64,000 bases of DNA from Lachnospiraceae bacterium (GCA_028692395.1 JAQUXP010000011.1:1-64000), one strand, 5' to 3'. Shown: positions 31,837 to 41,432, numbered from the stretch's first letter. Notes: generated by a model from the letters alone, not told the origin. Numbers and translations: made by a program.

Positions 31837-32985
31837 ATGAAATTGTTTCATATATCGGATCTTCATATCGGAAAGCAGCTTCATGGTTACAGTCTGATCG
31901 AAGATCAGAAAGCAATCTTAGAGCAGATTCTGGACCAGATTCGCCAGGAGCATCCAAGGGCGCTTCTGATTGCGGGAGATGTCTATGATAAGGCAGTGCC
32001 TTCTGCGGAGACAGTGGAGGTTTTTGATGAATTTCTCACACAGCTTTCCCGGATGGAAGGACTGGATACTTATCTGATCAGCGGCAACCATGATAATGAC
32101 AAAAGACTGGATTTTGGGGGAAGAATCCTAAAAAACTGCCATATTCATATTGCGGGAAAGGCACCGGGGATAGAAAATCCCCATCTTCTGTGGGAGGTGC
32201 TGGAGGATGAGTACGGCAGGGTGAACCTGTATCTGATGCCATTTTTGAAGCCTTCTTATGTAAGGACACTTTTTCCGGATCAGGAGATAGAAAGCTATGA
32301 GGATGCAGTACAGGCAGTACTGTCCAGTGCAGAGATTGACGAGAAGCAGAGGAATATTCTGGTGGCACACCAGCTGTTCTCCGGACGGGGTGCGTCAGTG
32401 GAGGAGAGCGCATCCGAGACCTTTCGGGTGGGGGGACAGGATAATATCGATGTTTCCTTGTTTGGAACACTTTTTGACTATGTGGCTTTGGGGCATCTTC
32501 ATGCACCTCAGAAAGCGGGGAAAGAGTGTTTTCGCTACAGTGGATCACCATTAAAATACTCCATCTCGGAGGAGCATCAGAAGAAGAGTATCACCGTGAT
32601 AGAGTTAAAGGAAAAAGGGCAGCTTGCCATCTCAGTGATTCCTCTGAAACCTATCCGGGAGGTCAGGACCCTGCGGGGAAGGCTGGAGGAGATTTGCAAA
32701 GACTCAGAGGAGAGCTGTGAGGATTATGTGGCAGTGACTTTGACGGACGAGGAGGCCCTTTATGAGCCGGGAATTGCCTTGAAACAGAAGTATCCCAATC
32801 TGCTGTTCTGGCAGGTAGATAACAGTCGGACGCAGCAGGAAATTCAACTGCTGGAGGAGACAGTAACACTGGATTCGCCCCTGGAGGCGTTTGCAGATTT
32901 CTACCAGAAGATGCAGGGTGTGCCTGCCAGTGAGGAGGAGTTACTGCTGGTGGGTCAGATGATAGAGAAGGCAGGTGATTGCTAG
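31837..32985 (+). CDS. sbcD: Exonuclease SbcCD nuclease subunit
   Basis: 382 aa Mre11-type metallophosphoesterase. All five motifs are visible: HISDLHIGK, AGDVYDKAVPS, SGNHDND, VAHQ and ALGHLHAPQ, with Asp, His and Asn as the two-metal ligands. With SbcC it opens and degrades hairpins and protein-blocked DNA ends. AGGAGG (31826-31831) sets the start. The stop codon directly abuts the sbcC start. The presence of several very long palindromes in this window makes the hairpin nuclease relevant. Confidence 0.95.
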   Translation: MKLFHISDLHIGKQLHGYSLIEDQKAILEQILDQIRQEHPRALLIAGDVYDKAVPSAETVEVFDEFLTQLSRMEGLDTYLISGNHDNDKRLDFGGRILKNCHIHIAGKAPGIENPHLLWEVLEDEYGRVNLYLMPFLKPSYVRTLFPDQEIESYEDAVQAVLSSAEIDEKQRNILVAHQLFSGRGASVEESASETFRVGGQDNIDVSLFGTLFDYVALGHLHAPQKAGKECFRYSGSPLKYSISEEHQKKSITVIELKEKGQLAISVIPLKPIREVRTLRGRLEEICKDSEESCEDYVAVTLTDEEALYEPGIALKQKYPNLLFWQVDNSRTQQEIQLLEETVTLDSPLEAFADFYQKMQGVPASEEELLLVGQMIEKAGDC

Positions 32986-35604
32986 ATGAAACCGGTTCAA
33001 TTAACGATGTCCGCTTTTGGTTCCTATGGAGGATGTGAGGTCATTGACTTTACAGATACCACACATGGGATCTTCTTAATTACCGGGGATACCGGTGCGG
33101 GAAAGACAACGATCTTCGATGCAATTACCTTTGCTTTGTATGGAACAGCCAGCGGAAGCTCCAGAGACGGGAAAATGATGCGAAGCCAGTATGCGGCGGC
33201 AGCGGCGGAGACTTACGTTATTTACACCTTTGAGCAGAAGGGACAGACCTATACGGTAAAGAGAAATCCGGAATATAATCGGGAGAAAAAGCGGAAGGGG
33301 AAAAATGCAGATTCCATGACCCGGGAGCTGCCCTCTGCGGAGCTGACTCTGCCGGATGGTGAAATCTACCGTGGTAAAATGACGGAAACCAATAAAAAGA
33401 TTCAGCAGATTATCGGTCTGGATAAGGATCAGTTTACGCAGATTGTAATGATCGCCCAGGGAGAATTTCTGAAGCTTTTACAGGCGGGAACGGAAGAAAG
33501 AAAAAAGATATTCTCCAGGATTTTTCATACAGGGATTTACTGGCGGATGGAGCAGGAGCTGCAGGCAAAAGCCGTTGGCCAGAAGGAACAGCTGAACGTT
33601 TTGTGGGAGCGAATCCGGGTGCTTGTCTCCAGTATACAGTGTGTCGGGGAAGACGAAGAGATGGAGCGGATGAAAGCACTGCTTGAAGATTTTTCTGCAA
33701 AAAAGGAGTGTGACACCAGGGAGCTACTGGAAGGCCTGTGCACCTGTGTGGAAGGTCAGAAGGAACAACTGAGGCTTTTGGAGAAACAACTGAAAGAGAT
33801 GGATGGAGAAATTGGTGCCAACAGTATCAATATCGGACATCTGGAGGCAGTGAATGCGGGAATTCTGGAGCTGGAGCAGGTACGCAGACGCCGGGAAGTG
33901 CTGGAAGGAGAACGCAGACAGCAGGTCAGCAGGAAAAAGCAGCAGGAGCTGGCTCTCGCTGCTGACCGGGTGAGGGCAAAGAAAGAACTGGCCAATCAGG
34001 AGCTGCTTAGAAAAGAAAATGCGCTGGAGCAGCATCGAAGGGTGCTGGAAAAACTGCCATGTATGCAGCAGGAAGGAGAAAAACTGCAGCAGGATTATGA
34101 CAGGGCGAAGCTTCTGGAAGCCCGGATGGAAATTGCCTTTGAGCAATATGGACTGGAGAAAAGACAGAGAGATTTTCTTAAGAGCCAGGAAGAGACAGTA
34201 TTACTGAGGGAAAAGGTACAGGAGCTTTCTGATGCATTTCTTCGGGAGCAGGCAGGAATTCTTGCGGTGGAGGTACTGAAAAAAGGAGAACCCTGTCCAG
34301 TCTGTGGTTCTATTCATCATCCTGGGCCTGCAAGACTATCCGAGCATGCAGTATCAGAGATTGAGGTAAAAAAAGCAAGGGAACAGAGCGAGAAAAGCGG
34401 GGAAGCTACCGAAAAGCTGTCCGCCCGGGCAGCGGCAGCCCGCAGCCGCCTGGAGCTTTTCGTGCAGCAGTTTCAAAAAAACTATCCGGAAGAATCCCCG
34501 GAATTTTCCCGGGAGGAATATGAGCGCTGGAAGGATGAGATCTGTGAGGAAGAAAAGCAGAAGAGGTGGCGGAGCAGCTGTGCCAGGCAGCAGGAAGTAA
34601 GACAGAAAAAGCTGGAACAGCACCAAAGGGATTATGAACAGCTTCTAAGTAAAGAGAAAACAATTGCTGCACAGATCTCTCTGTATGAAGAACGTGTTCA
34701 TATGGCAGAGCAGGAATATCAGGAAACTTTGCAGCAGGAGAGCTTTGCTCAGGAATCACAGTGGAAGGAAGCCTGCCTTTCCAAAACAGAGCTTCAAAAA
34801 CTGCAGGAGGAGATCCAGTCCTTTGAAACTTCTTATATTAAAGTAAATACGGAGTATGATACACTTTCCAGGCAGAGTGCGGGAATGCAGTATGTAGATC
34901 TTGGCGAGATCAAAGAACAGCAGGAGCATTTGCAGCAGGAGCGCAAGCAGCTGGCAGCCCAAAAGGAGCGTGAGGCCGGTGAACTTTTGAATAATCAGAG
35001 AATCTGGAAAAATCTTGTAAAAGAACAAAAGCTTCTGGAACAGCTGCAGAAGGAATATCTGATGACAGACAGACTGGCCCGCACCGCAGGTGGAAAACTG
35101 AAGGGAAAAGCCGGTATTGACTTTGAAACCTATGTACAGCGGCAGTATTTTCAGAAAATTGTTGCTGCAGCCAACAGAAGGCTTCTCTCCATGACAGATA
35201 ATCAGATGAAGCTTCGGTGCCGGAGTATCGAAAGCCTGGCACTGCGGGGTGCAGCAGGTCTGGATCTGAATGTCTATTCTATGGCAACGGATACGGAACG
35301 GGATGTAAAAACCCTTTCCGGTGGAGAATCTTTTATGGCATCCTTATCTCTGGCATTAGGCTTATCGGATGTAATAGCAGCTACGGCCGGTGCTGTCTCG
35401 ATTGATACGATGTTTATCGATGAGGGGTTTGGAATGCTGGATGAAGAAACCCGCACCAGGGCCATCGCTGTCCTGCAGGAGCTGGCAGGAGACAGCCGTC
35501 TGATCGGTATTATATCTCATGTCAGTGAACTAAAGGAAAGTATTGACCGGCAGCTGATGGTAAAGAAGTCAGACACGGGAAGCACTTTATGCTGGAAAAT
35601 ATAA
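32986..35604 (+). CDS. sbcC: Exonuclease SbcCD ATPase subunit
   Basis: 872 aa Rad50-type SMC-like ATPase. Walker A TGDTGAGKTT at about 33-42; the Q-loop is in VMIAQGEFLKLL; long coiled coils flank the zinc hook CPVCGSIHHP (Cys437, Cys440); signature LSGGESFMASL near 777; Walker B TMFIDEGFGMLD near 810. It is shorter than the 1000-1130 aa of many bacterial SbcC proteins, mostly through shorter coiled coils. It begins immediately at the sbcD stop. Confidence 0.94.
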   Translation: MKPVQLTMSAFGSYGGCEVIDFTDTTHGIFLITGDTGAGKTTIFDAITFALYGTASGSSRDGKMMRSQYAAAAAETYVIYTFEQKGQTYTVKRNPEYNREKKRKGKNADSMTRELPSAELTLPDGEIYRGKMTETNKKIQQIIGLDKDQFTQIVMIAQGEFLKLLQAGTEERKKIFSRIFHTGIYWRMEQELQAKAVGQKEQLNVLWERIRVLVSSIQCVGEDEEMERMKALLEDFSAKKECDTRELLEGLCTCVEGQKEQLRLLEKQLKEMDGEIGANSINIGHLEAVNAGILELEQVRRRREVLEGERRQQVSRKKQQELALAADRVRAKKELANQELLRKENALEQHRRVLEKLPCMQQEGEKLQQDYDRAKLLEARMEIAFEQYGLEKRQRDFLKSQEETVLLREKVQELSDAFLREQAGILAVEVLKKGEPCPVCGSIHHPGPARLSEHAVSEIEVKKAREQSEKSGEATEKLSARAAAARSRLELFVQQFQKNYPEESPEFSREEYERWKDEICEEEKQKRWRSSCARQQEVRQKKLEQHQRDYEQLLSKEKTIAAQISLYEERVHMAEQEYQETLQQESFAQESQWKEACLSKTELQKLQEEIQSFETSYIKVNTEYDTLSRQSAGMQYVDLGEIKEQQEHLQQERKQLAAQKEREAGELLNNQRIWKNLVKEQKLLEQLQKEYLMTDRLARTAGGKLKGKAGIDFETYVQRQYFQKIVAAANRRLLSMTDNQMKLRCRSIESLALRGAAGLDLNVYSMATDTERDVKTLSGGESFMASLSLALGLSDVIAATAGAVSIDTMFIDEGFGMLDEETRTRAIAVLQELAGDSRLIGIISHVSELKESIDRQLMVKKSDTGSTLCWKI

Positions 35605-35633
35605 ATTACAAACAAAGAATTACGGCTTTTTGA

Positions 35634-35662
35634 TTGACAAACACGAAAATTAAGGCTAATAT
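35634..35662 (+). promoter_or_regulatory. Promoter of the liv operon
   Basis: TTGACA (35634-35639), 17-bp spacer, TAATAT (35657-35662). The 5' leader then contains a 7-bp perfect stem, TAGATCC (35676-35682) with GGATCTA (35698-35704). Confidence 0.78.
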
Positions 35663-35745
35663 ATTAAAATCATAGTAGATCCCTGCAGTTCTTGTTTGGA
35701 TCTATCAATATGATTCTGAAAAGATCAGATATGAGGAGGAGAATT

Positions 35746-36909
35746 ATGAAAAAGAGTAAAAAATTAATGTGTCTTGCACTTTCCGCTGCATTTGCAGTAA
35801 GTGCATTAGCAGGCTGTGGTAATTCAGGAAAAGGTTCCTCGTCAGAACCAACTTATAAGATCGGTGCAATCGGACCGGTTACCGGAAGCGCAGGAGCTTA
35901 CGGTGAGGCTGTCAAGAAGGGTGCACAGCTTGCAGCAGACGAGATCAATGCCAATGGCGGAATTAATGGAGCCAAGATCGAATTTAAGTTTGAAGATGAT
36001 GAAAACGATGCAGAGAAAGCAGTCAATGCTTACAATACCCTGAAGGACTGGGGCATGCAGATGCTTATGGGTACTGTTACTTCAGCACCTTGTATCGCAG
36101 TTGAGTCTGAAGCAGCCAACGATAATATGTTTCTTTTGACACCATCCGGAACAGCAGTGGATTGTATCTCCGGAAGTAATGCCTTCCGTGTCTGCTTTTC
36201 AGATCCGGCACAGGGTACAAAGTCAGCAGAGTACATCAGTGAGAACAATATTGCAACCAAGGTAGCATGTATTTATGACAGTTCCGATCCATATTCCTCC
36301 GGAATTTATCAGAACTTCGCAGCAGCAGCACCGGACAAGGGTATGGAAGTAGTTGCGGCAGAAGCATTTACAGCAGACAGCAAGACAGACTTTAAGGTTC
36401 AGCTGCAGAAGGTAAAGGACAGCGGCGCAGAGCTTGTATTCCTGCCAATCTATTACACAGAGGCAGCACTGCTTCTTCAGCAGGCAAAGGATATCAACTT
36501 CTCACCAATCTTCTTCGGATGTGATGGTTTGGACGGACTTCTGGATGTTGAGAACTTCGATGCTTCCCTGGCAGAGGGTGTTATGCTTCTGACTCCTTTC
36601 GCAGCAGATGCAGAGGACGAAAAAACGCAGCAATTTGTAAAGGCTTACTCAGAAAAGTATAATGAAGCAGCTCCGATTCAGTTTGCAGCAGATGCGTATG
36701 ATGCAATCTATACCATCAAGGCGGCAGCAGAAGAGGCAGGCACGAAAGCAGATATGTCCAATTCAGATCTCTGTGATGCACTTGTAGCAGCAATGCCAAA
36801 GATTACTGTGGAAGGTGTTACCGGTACAATTACTTGGGCAGAAGACGGTGAGCCGGACAAAGAGCCAAAGGCAGTCAAGATTGAAAGCGGTGCATACGTA
36901 GCACTTTAA
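35746..36909 (+). CDS. livJ: Branched-chain amino acid ABC transporter, substrate-binding lipoprotein
   Basis: 387 aa from the ATG at 35746 (GAGGAGGA upstream; the frame from 35692 is leader). A lipoprotein signal peptide KKSKKLMCLALSAAFAVSAL ends in the lipobox LAGC, with Cys24 as the lipidated residue. The mature part is a type I periplasmic-binding fold starting YKIGAIGPVTGSAGAYG, with ADEINANGGINGAKIEF. It captures a branched-chain or other hydrophobic amino acid outside the membrane. A hairpin-rich 89-nt gap before livH may set higher expression of the binding protein. Confidence 0.9.
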   Translation: MKKSKKLMCLALSAAFAVSALAGCGNSGKGSSSEPTYKIGAIGPVTGSAGAYGEAVKKGAQLAADEINANGGINGAKIEFKFEDDENDAEKAVNAYNTLKDWGMQMLMGTVTSAPCIAVESEAANDNMFLLTPSGTAVDCISGSNAFRVCFSDPAQGTKSAEYISENNIATKVACIYDSSDPYSSGIYQNFAAAAPDKGMEVVAAEAFTADSKTDFKVQLQKVKDSGAELVFLPIYYTEAALLLQQAKDINFSPIFFGCDGLDGLLDVENFDASLAEGVMLLTPFAADAEDEKTQQFVKAYSEKYNEAAPIQFAADAYDAIYTIKAAAEEAGTKADMSNSDLCDALVAAMPKITVEGVTGTITWAEDGEPDKEPKAVKIESGAYVAL

Positions 36910-36998
36910 TAAAAAATATCGTTTCGGATATTGACATGGGGTTGCCACACGCAGAACAGGCGCGAGGTGACCCTTGTTACTAGAAAAAGGAGTACACT

Positions 36999-37883
36999 AT
37001 GAGTTTTATCTCTCATTTAATTAATGGTATCAGTCTGGGCAGTGTCTATGCGATTATTGCCCTGGGTTATACGATGGTTTACGGAATTGCAAAGATGCTG
37101 AACTTTGCCCATGGTGACGTCATTATGATCGGAGCCTATGTGGTATTTACATCTATGACGGGTATGGGGTTGAATCCCATCCTTTCGATTCTGCTTTCCA
37201 TGGTGGTCTGCACGGTTCTGGGTGTCGTGATTGAGCGGATTGCCTATAAGCCTCTTCGAAATGCAGCATCCCCGCTGGCTGTTCTGATTACAGCCATAGG
37301 TATCAGTTATCTGCTTCAGAATGTTGCACTGCTTCTCTTTGGAGCAGGTGCCAAGACCTTCACCAATGTGGTTACCTTCCCATCCATCTCTCTTGCAGGT
37401 GGTAAACTGACAATTACAGGAGTCACTATTGTGACAATCCTTGCATGTATTGTGATTATGGTGGGACTTTCCCTGTTTGTAGGCAAGACAAAACCAGGTC
37501 GTGCCATGCAGGCGGTATCAGAGGATCGTGGAGCTGCCCAGCTGATGGGTGTCAATGTAAATGGTACGATAGCATTAACCTTTGCCATCGGATCGGCCCT
37601 TGCTGCTATCGCTGGTGTACTGCTTTGTTCCGCTTATCCGTCACTGACGCCCTATACCGGAGCAATGCCAGGTATTAAGGCATTCGTTGCGGCTGTTTTC
37701 GGTGGTATCGGTTCGATTCCAGGAGCTATGATCGGTGGTATTCTTCTTGGTATTATCGAGCTGTTAAGCAAGGCTTATATTTCTTCTCAGGTTGCAGATG
37801 CGATTGTATTTGCGGTTCTGATTGTTGTGCTGTTGATTAAGCCAACCGGTTTGTTTGGCAAGAACATCCAGGAGAAAGTATAA
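36999..37883 (+). CDS. livH: Branched-chain amino acid ABC transporter, permease LivH
   Basis: 294 aa, about eight membrane segments. Typical opening NGISLGSVYAIIALGYTMVYGIAKMLNFAHGD, and the ATPase-contact loop ...AVSEDRGAAQLMGVN. It pairs with LivM to form the channel. AAAGGAG precedes the start. It ends 10 nt before livM. Confidence 0.93.
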   Translation: MSFISHLINGISLGSVYAIIALGYTMVYGIAKMLNFAHGDVIMIGAYVVFTSMTGMGLNPILSILLSMVVCTVLGVVIERIAYKPLRNAASPLAVLITAIGISYLLQNVALLLFGAGAKTFTNVVTFPSISLAGGKLTITGVTIVTILACIVIMVGLSLFVGKTKPGRAMQAVSEDRGAAQLMGVNVNGTIALTFAIGSALAAIAGVLLCSAYPSLTPYTGAMPGIKAFVAAVFGGIGSIPGAMIGGILLGIIELLSKAYISSQVADAIVFAVLIVVLLIKPTGLFGKNIQEKV

Positions 37884-37893
37884 GGTGACCGTC

Positions 37894-38967
37894 ATGAAGA
37901 ATACAATAAAGAATATGAAAAAATCAACAAAAAGCAATCTTATTACTTATGGAATGGTAATTGTTGCATATATTATTGTCCAGATCTTTAGCACCACGGG
38001 AAATCTTTCCAGCATGATGCAGGGGCTCTTAGTTCCACTGTGTATCTATGTGATTGCAGCGGTATCCTTGAACCTGGTAGTAGGATTTTCAGGAGAATTA
38101 AGTCTGGGACATGCAGGATTTATGTGTATCGGAGCTTATGTCAGTGCATTTTTTTCAAGCTGTGTGGGAGATGCGCTGCCGGGTCCCCTCAGATTTTTGT
38201 TTGCAATTCTGATTGGAGCAGCAGTAGCGGGAATTTTTGGAATTCTGATTGGTATTCCTGTGCTGCGTCTGCGGGGAGATTATCTTGCAATTGTCACACT
38301 GGCATTTGGCGAGATTATCAAGAATCTGATGAATGTACTTTATATCGGCATTGACGGAAGCGGCCTGCATATCCAGGCATCGGATGGTGGTGCCCTGGTA
38401 CTGGATGCCGGTGGAAAAGTAATTGTAAATGGTGCTCTTGGAATCACAGGAACTCCCAAGGATTCTACCTTTACGATTGGCGTTATCATTATATTAATTA
38501 CCTTATTCATTGTTCAAAACCTTGTGAATTCCAGAAGCGGACGGGCTATCATGGCAATTCGTGATAATCGTATTGCTGCGGAATCTATTGGTATCAATAT
38601 TACGAAATACAAGCTGATGGCATTTTCCATCTCTGCAGCACTTGCAGGAGTAGCAGGAGTTTTGTATTCTCATAATCTGGCAACGCTGACGGTGAAGAAG
38701 TTTGACTATAATACTTCTATTATGATTCTGGTATTTGTAGTACTGGGTGGAATCGGAAATATACGTGGTTCCATTATTGCAGCCGTGATTCTGACGGCAC
38801 TGCCGGAGCTGCTTCGGGGACTTTCCGATTACCGTATGCTGATCTACGCTATTGTACTTGTTGCCATGATGCTCTTTAACTGGGCACCTGCAGCAATCAG
38901 CTGGAGAGAACGTATGAAAGAAAAGATTGCAGAACGCAGAAAACATCAGACGAAGGAGGCAGCTTAA
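37894..38967 (+). CDS. livM: Branched-chain amino acid ABC transporter, permease LivM
   Basis: 357 aa from the ATG at 37894; the upstream frame opening at 37855 overlaps livH and is less likely. About nine to ten membrane segments. Typical blocks: AVSLNLVVGFSGELSLGHAGFMCIGAY and the ATPase-contact loop AIRDNRIAAESIGIN. The site AAGGTGA is weak, suggesting coupling to livH. Confidence 0.92.
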   Translation: MKNTIKNMKKSTKSNLITYGMVIVAYIIVQIFSTTGNLSSMMQGLLVPLCIYVIAAVSLNLVVGFSGELSLGHAGFMCIGAYVSAFFSSCVGDALPGPLRFLFAILIGAAVAGIFGILIGIPVLRLRGDYLAIVTLAFGEIIKNLMNVLYIGIDGSGLHIQASDGGALVLDAGGKVIVNGALGITGTPKDSTFTIGVIIILITLFIVQNLVNSRSGRAIMAIRDNRIAAESIGINITKYKLMAFSISAALAGVAGVLYSHNLATLTVKKFDYNTSIMILVFVVLGGIGNIRGSIIAAVILTALPELLRGLSDYRMLIYAIVLVAMMLFNWAPAAISWRERMKEKIAERRKHQTKEAA

Positions 38968-38969
38968 TC

Positions 38970-39728
38970 ATGGCAATGTTGGAAGTAAACAATCTATCAA
39001 TCTCCTTTGGCGGTCTTCACGCAGTAGATGGTTTTAGTATGAAGATTGAAAAGGGCGAGTTGTATGGTCTGATCGGCCCTAATGGTGCCGGAAAAACTAC
39101 TGTGTTCAACCTGTTGACTGGTGTATATAAACCGGATGAAGGAATCGTGCTCCTGGACGGAAAAGATATTACCGGACATAGTACGATGGATATCAACAAA
39201 GAAGGAATCGCCAGAACCTTCCAAAATATTCGTCTTTTTAAAGCAATGTCAGTGCTGGATAATGTAAAAGCAGGGCTTCACAATCATCATGCCTACAATA
39301 CACTGACAGGAATTCTTCGCCTGCCAAAGTACTTTCAGACAGAAAAAGAGATGAACCAGAAAGCCCATGAGATCCTGAAGGTCTTTGATCTGGACCAGGA
39401 GGCTGAGGTCCTTGCAAGTAATCTTCCCTATGGCAAGCAGAGAAAGCTTGAGATTGCCAGAGCACTGGCTACAGATCCCAAGCTGCTTTTGCTGGATGAG
39501 CCTGCAGCTGGTATGAATCCCAATGAGACACAGGAGCTGATGGATACGATATGCTTTGTCCAGAAGCATTTTCATATGACAATCCTGCTGATTGAGCATG
39601 ATATGAAGCTGGTCGGCGGTATCTGTGAGGAATTGACAGTATTGAACTTTGGACAGGTACTGACGCAGGGAAAGACAGCAGATGTGTTGAATGATCCGGT
39701 GGTCATCAAGGCATACCTGGGAGAGTAG
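38970..39728 (+). CDS. livG: Branched-chain amino acid ABC transporter, ATPase LivG
   Basis: 252 aa. Walker A GPNGAGKTT (about 36-44), the LivG-specific EGIARTFQNIRLF, signature LPYGKQRKLEIARAL (the variant common to LivG), Walker B LLLLDEPAAGMNP, and switch His in LIEHDMKLV. It drives import together with LivF. Starts 2 nt after livM. Confidence 0.94.
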   Translation: MAMLEVNNLSISFGGLHAVDGFSMKIEKGELYGLIGPNGAGKTTVFNLLTGVYKPDEGIVLLDGKDITGHSTMDINKEGIARTFQNIRLFKAMSVLDNVKAGLHNHHAYNTLTGILRLPKYFQTEKEMNQKAHEILKVFDLDQEAEVLASNLPYGKQRKLEIARALATDPKLLLLDEPAAGMNPNETQELMDTICFVQKHFHMTILLIEHDMKLVGGICEELTVLNFGQVLTQGKTADVLNDPVVIKAYLGE

Positions 39729-39743
39729 GAGGAGACGGAAGAG

Positions 39744-40454
39744 ATGGCGATGCTAACAGTAAAAGACCTGGAGGTATATTATGGTGTGATCCAGGCACTG
39801 AAGGGAATTTCTTTTGAGGTAAACCAGGGTGAGGTCATAGCTTTGATCGGAGCCAATGGCGCCGGTAAGACAACAACACTTCATACACTTACAGGCTTGC
39901 TTTCCAGCACCAAAGGTTCTATAATATTTGAAGACAGGGATATCACGAAGGTACCGGCTCACAAGATTGTGGAGATGGGAATTGCCCATGTTCCAGAAGG
40001 CCGGCGGATCTTTGCAGAGCTCAGTGTTTATGAAAATCTGATGATGGGTGCTTACACAAGGAAAGATAAAGCAGAGATTGCAGGGACGCTGGAGAATGTT
40101 TATAAACGTTTTCCGAGACTGGAAGAGCGAAAAGGGCAGCGTGCAGGTACACTATCCGGTGGTGAGCAGCAGATGCTTGCCATGGGACGTGCACTGATGT
40201 CGCATCCGAAGCTGATTGTGATGGATGAGCCATCCATGGGGCTGTCACCGATTTTTGTAAATGAGATCTTCAATATCATAGAGGAAGTCAGTGCAGGCGG
40301 TACTACGGTTCTTCTGGTTGAACAGAATGCAAAGAAAGCATTGTCTATTGCAGACCGTGCTTATGTACTGGAAACCGGTAAGATTGTTCTGGAAGGAAAG
40401 GCTGATACCCTGATGCATGATGATGCAATCAAAAAAGCATATCTGGGTGAATAA
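39744..40454 (+). CDS. livF: Branched-chain amino acid ABC transporter, ATPase LivF
   Basis: 236 aa. Walker A GANGAGKTT, the LivF block AHVPEGRRIFAELSVYENL, signature LSGGEQQMLAMGRAL, Walker B LIVMDEPSMGLSP, and LLVEQNAKKAL. Fifth gene of the operon; GGAGGAGA lies before the start. The kinase-like gene follows after 21 nt. Confidence 0.94.
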   Translation: MAMLTVKDLEVYYGVIQALKGISFEVNQGEVIALIGANGAGKTTTLHTLTGLLSSTKGSIIFEDRDITKVPAHKIVEMGIAHVPEGRRIFAELSVYENLMMGAYTRKDKAEIAGTLENVYKRFPRLEERKGQRAGTLSGGEQQMLAMGRALMSHPKLIVMDEPSMGLSPIFVNEIFNIIEEVSAGGTTVLLVEQNAKKALSIADRAYVLETGKIVLEGKADTLMHDDAIKKAYLGE

Positions 40455-40475
40455 ACTCAGGGGCGGGAGGAAGAC

Positions 40476-41105
40476 ATGGAGAAGCAGAATATTGTTATTA
40501 CGATTGCAAGACAGTATGGAAGCGGTGGAAAAACAATCGGACAGATGATTGCAAAAGAGCTGAATATTCCATTTTATGACAGAGATATCTTAAGACTTGC
40601 GTCAGATGAGAGTGGAATCAATGAAGCATTGTTTGCCAGGCTGGATGAGAAGCTTGGAAGAACAAATCTCTTTCATGTTTCAAAGGATGTCTATGAGGGA
40701 GAACTGATCCCACCGGATTCCGATGATTTTGTTTCTGCAAAAAACCTCTTTAATTATCAGGCAAAGGTGATCAAGGGGCTGGCGCAGACGGAATCCTGTG
40801 TTATTGTGGGACGGGGAGCAGATTTTATTCTGGAGGATTATCCTAACGCTATGTCAGTATTTGTCCATGCTTCCAGAGAGTTCTGCCTCAATGCAGCGAT
40901 GGAACGTAACAGCATGACAATCAAAGAGATGGAAAAGTACATCGCAAAAACAGACAAGTACCGTGGAGATTACTACAAGTATTACACGGGACATGAGTGG
41001 ACGGACGCACGCAACTATGATCTTTGTCTGAACAGCGGAAAACTTGGCTTCGAAAAATGTATGCAGGAGATTCTTTCTTATCGAAAGATTCGCTTTAACC
41101 TGTAA
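40476..41105 (+). CDS. Cytidylate kinase-like protein
   Basis: 209 aa P-loop kinase of the cytidylate-kinase-like family (Cytidylate_kin2). The P-loop is ITIARQYGSGGKTIGQ (a degenerate GSGGKT), with NIPFYDRDIL and VIVGRGADFIL downstream. The true CMP kinase is usually a different gene, so the substrate here is unknown. It starts 21 nt after livF and precedes the operon terminator, so it is probably co-expressed with amino-acid uptake. Confidence 0.78.
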   Translation: MEKQNIVITIARQYGSGGKTIGQMIAKELNIPFYDRDILRLASDESGINEALFARLDEKLGRTNLFHVSKDVYEGELIPPDSDDFVSAKNLFNYQAKVIKGLAQTESCVIVGRGADFILEDYPNAMSVFVHASREFCLNAAMERNSMTIKEMEKYIAKTDKYRGDYYKYYTGHEWTDARNYDLCLNSGKLGFEKCMQEILSYRKIRFNL

Positions 41106-41120
41106 GTAGATATCTGGCTG

Positions 41121-41156
41121 CTGCCGCACGAAGTGATGCTTTGTGCGGTAGTTTTT
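41121..41156 (+). terminator. Terminator of the liv operon
   Basis: CTGCCGCAC (41121-41129) pairs with GTGCGGTAG (41143-41151), one G-U pair, followed by TTTTT. It lies 11 bp before the fold-back element at 41168. Confidence 0.88.
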
Positions 41157-41167
41157 ATATGGTCCGG

Positions 41168-41432
41168 CTTGCTTTTTCCGGTCCGGATCCCTTCCCTGTC
41201 CCTGCAGCAGTGGTTCTCCACGGACACATTTGCAAGAGTCCTAAGTATACCAGAATCATGGATTTTGTGTTGTAAACAGGAAGCATACTGTCTGAGCATA
41301 GCGAGTTTATGCTGCCTGTTTACGTTTTTAGCAAAATTCAGGATTCTTCGTATACTCTTGGACTCTGAAACCGTGTCCGTGGAGAACCACTGCTGCAGGG
41401 ACAGGGAAGGGATCCGGACCGGAAAAAGCAAG
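41168..41432. repeat. Long fold-back element, copy 1
   Basis: The left arm (41168-41227) is the exact reverse complement of the right arm (41373-41432), 60 bp without mismatch. Between them is a 145-bp core (41228-41372) that folds on itself in four successive stems and is homologous to the cores of copies at 45802-45947 (reversed) and 56241-56386. The arms are private to this copy except for the innermost GACAC/GTGTC. Nothing in it looks coding; frames on both strands encode the same arm peptide simply because of the symmetry. The 41106-41474 gap holds only this element and the liv terminator. Confidence 0.9.
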
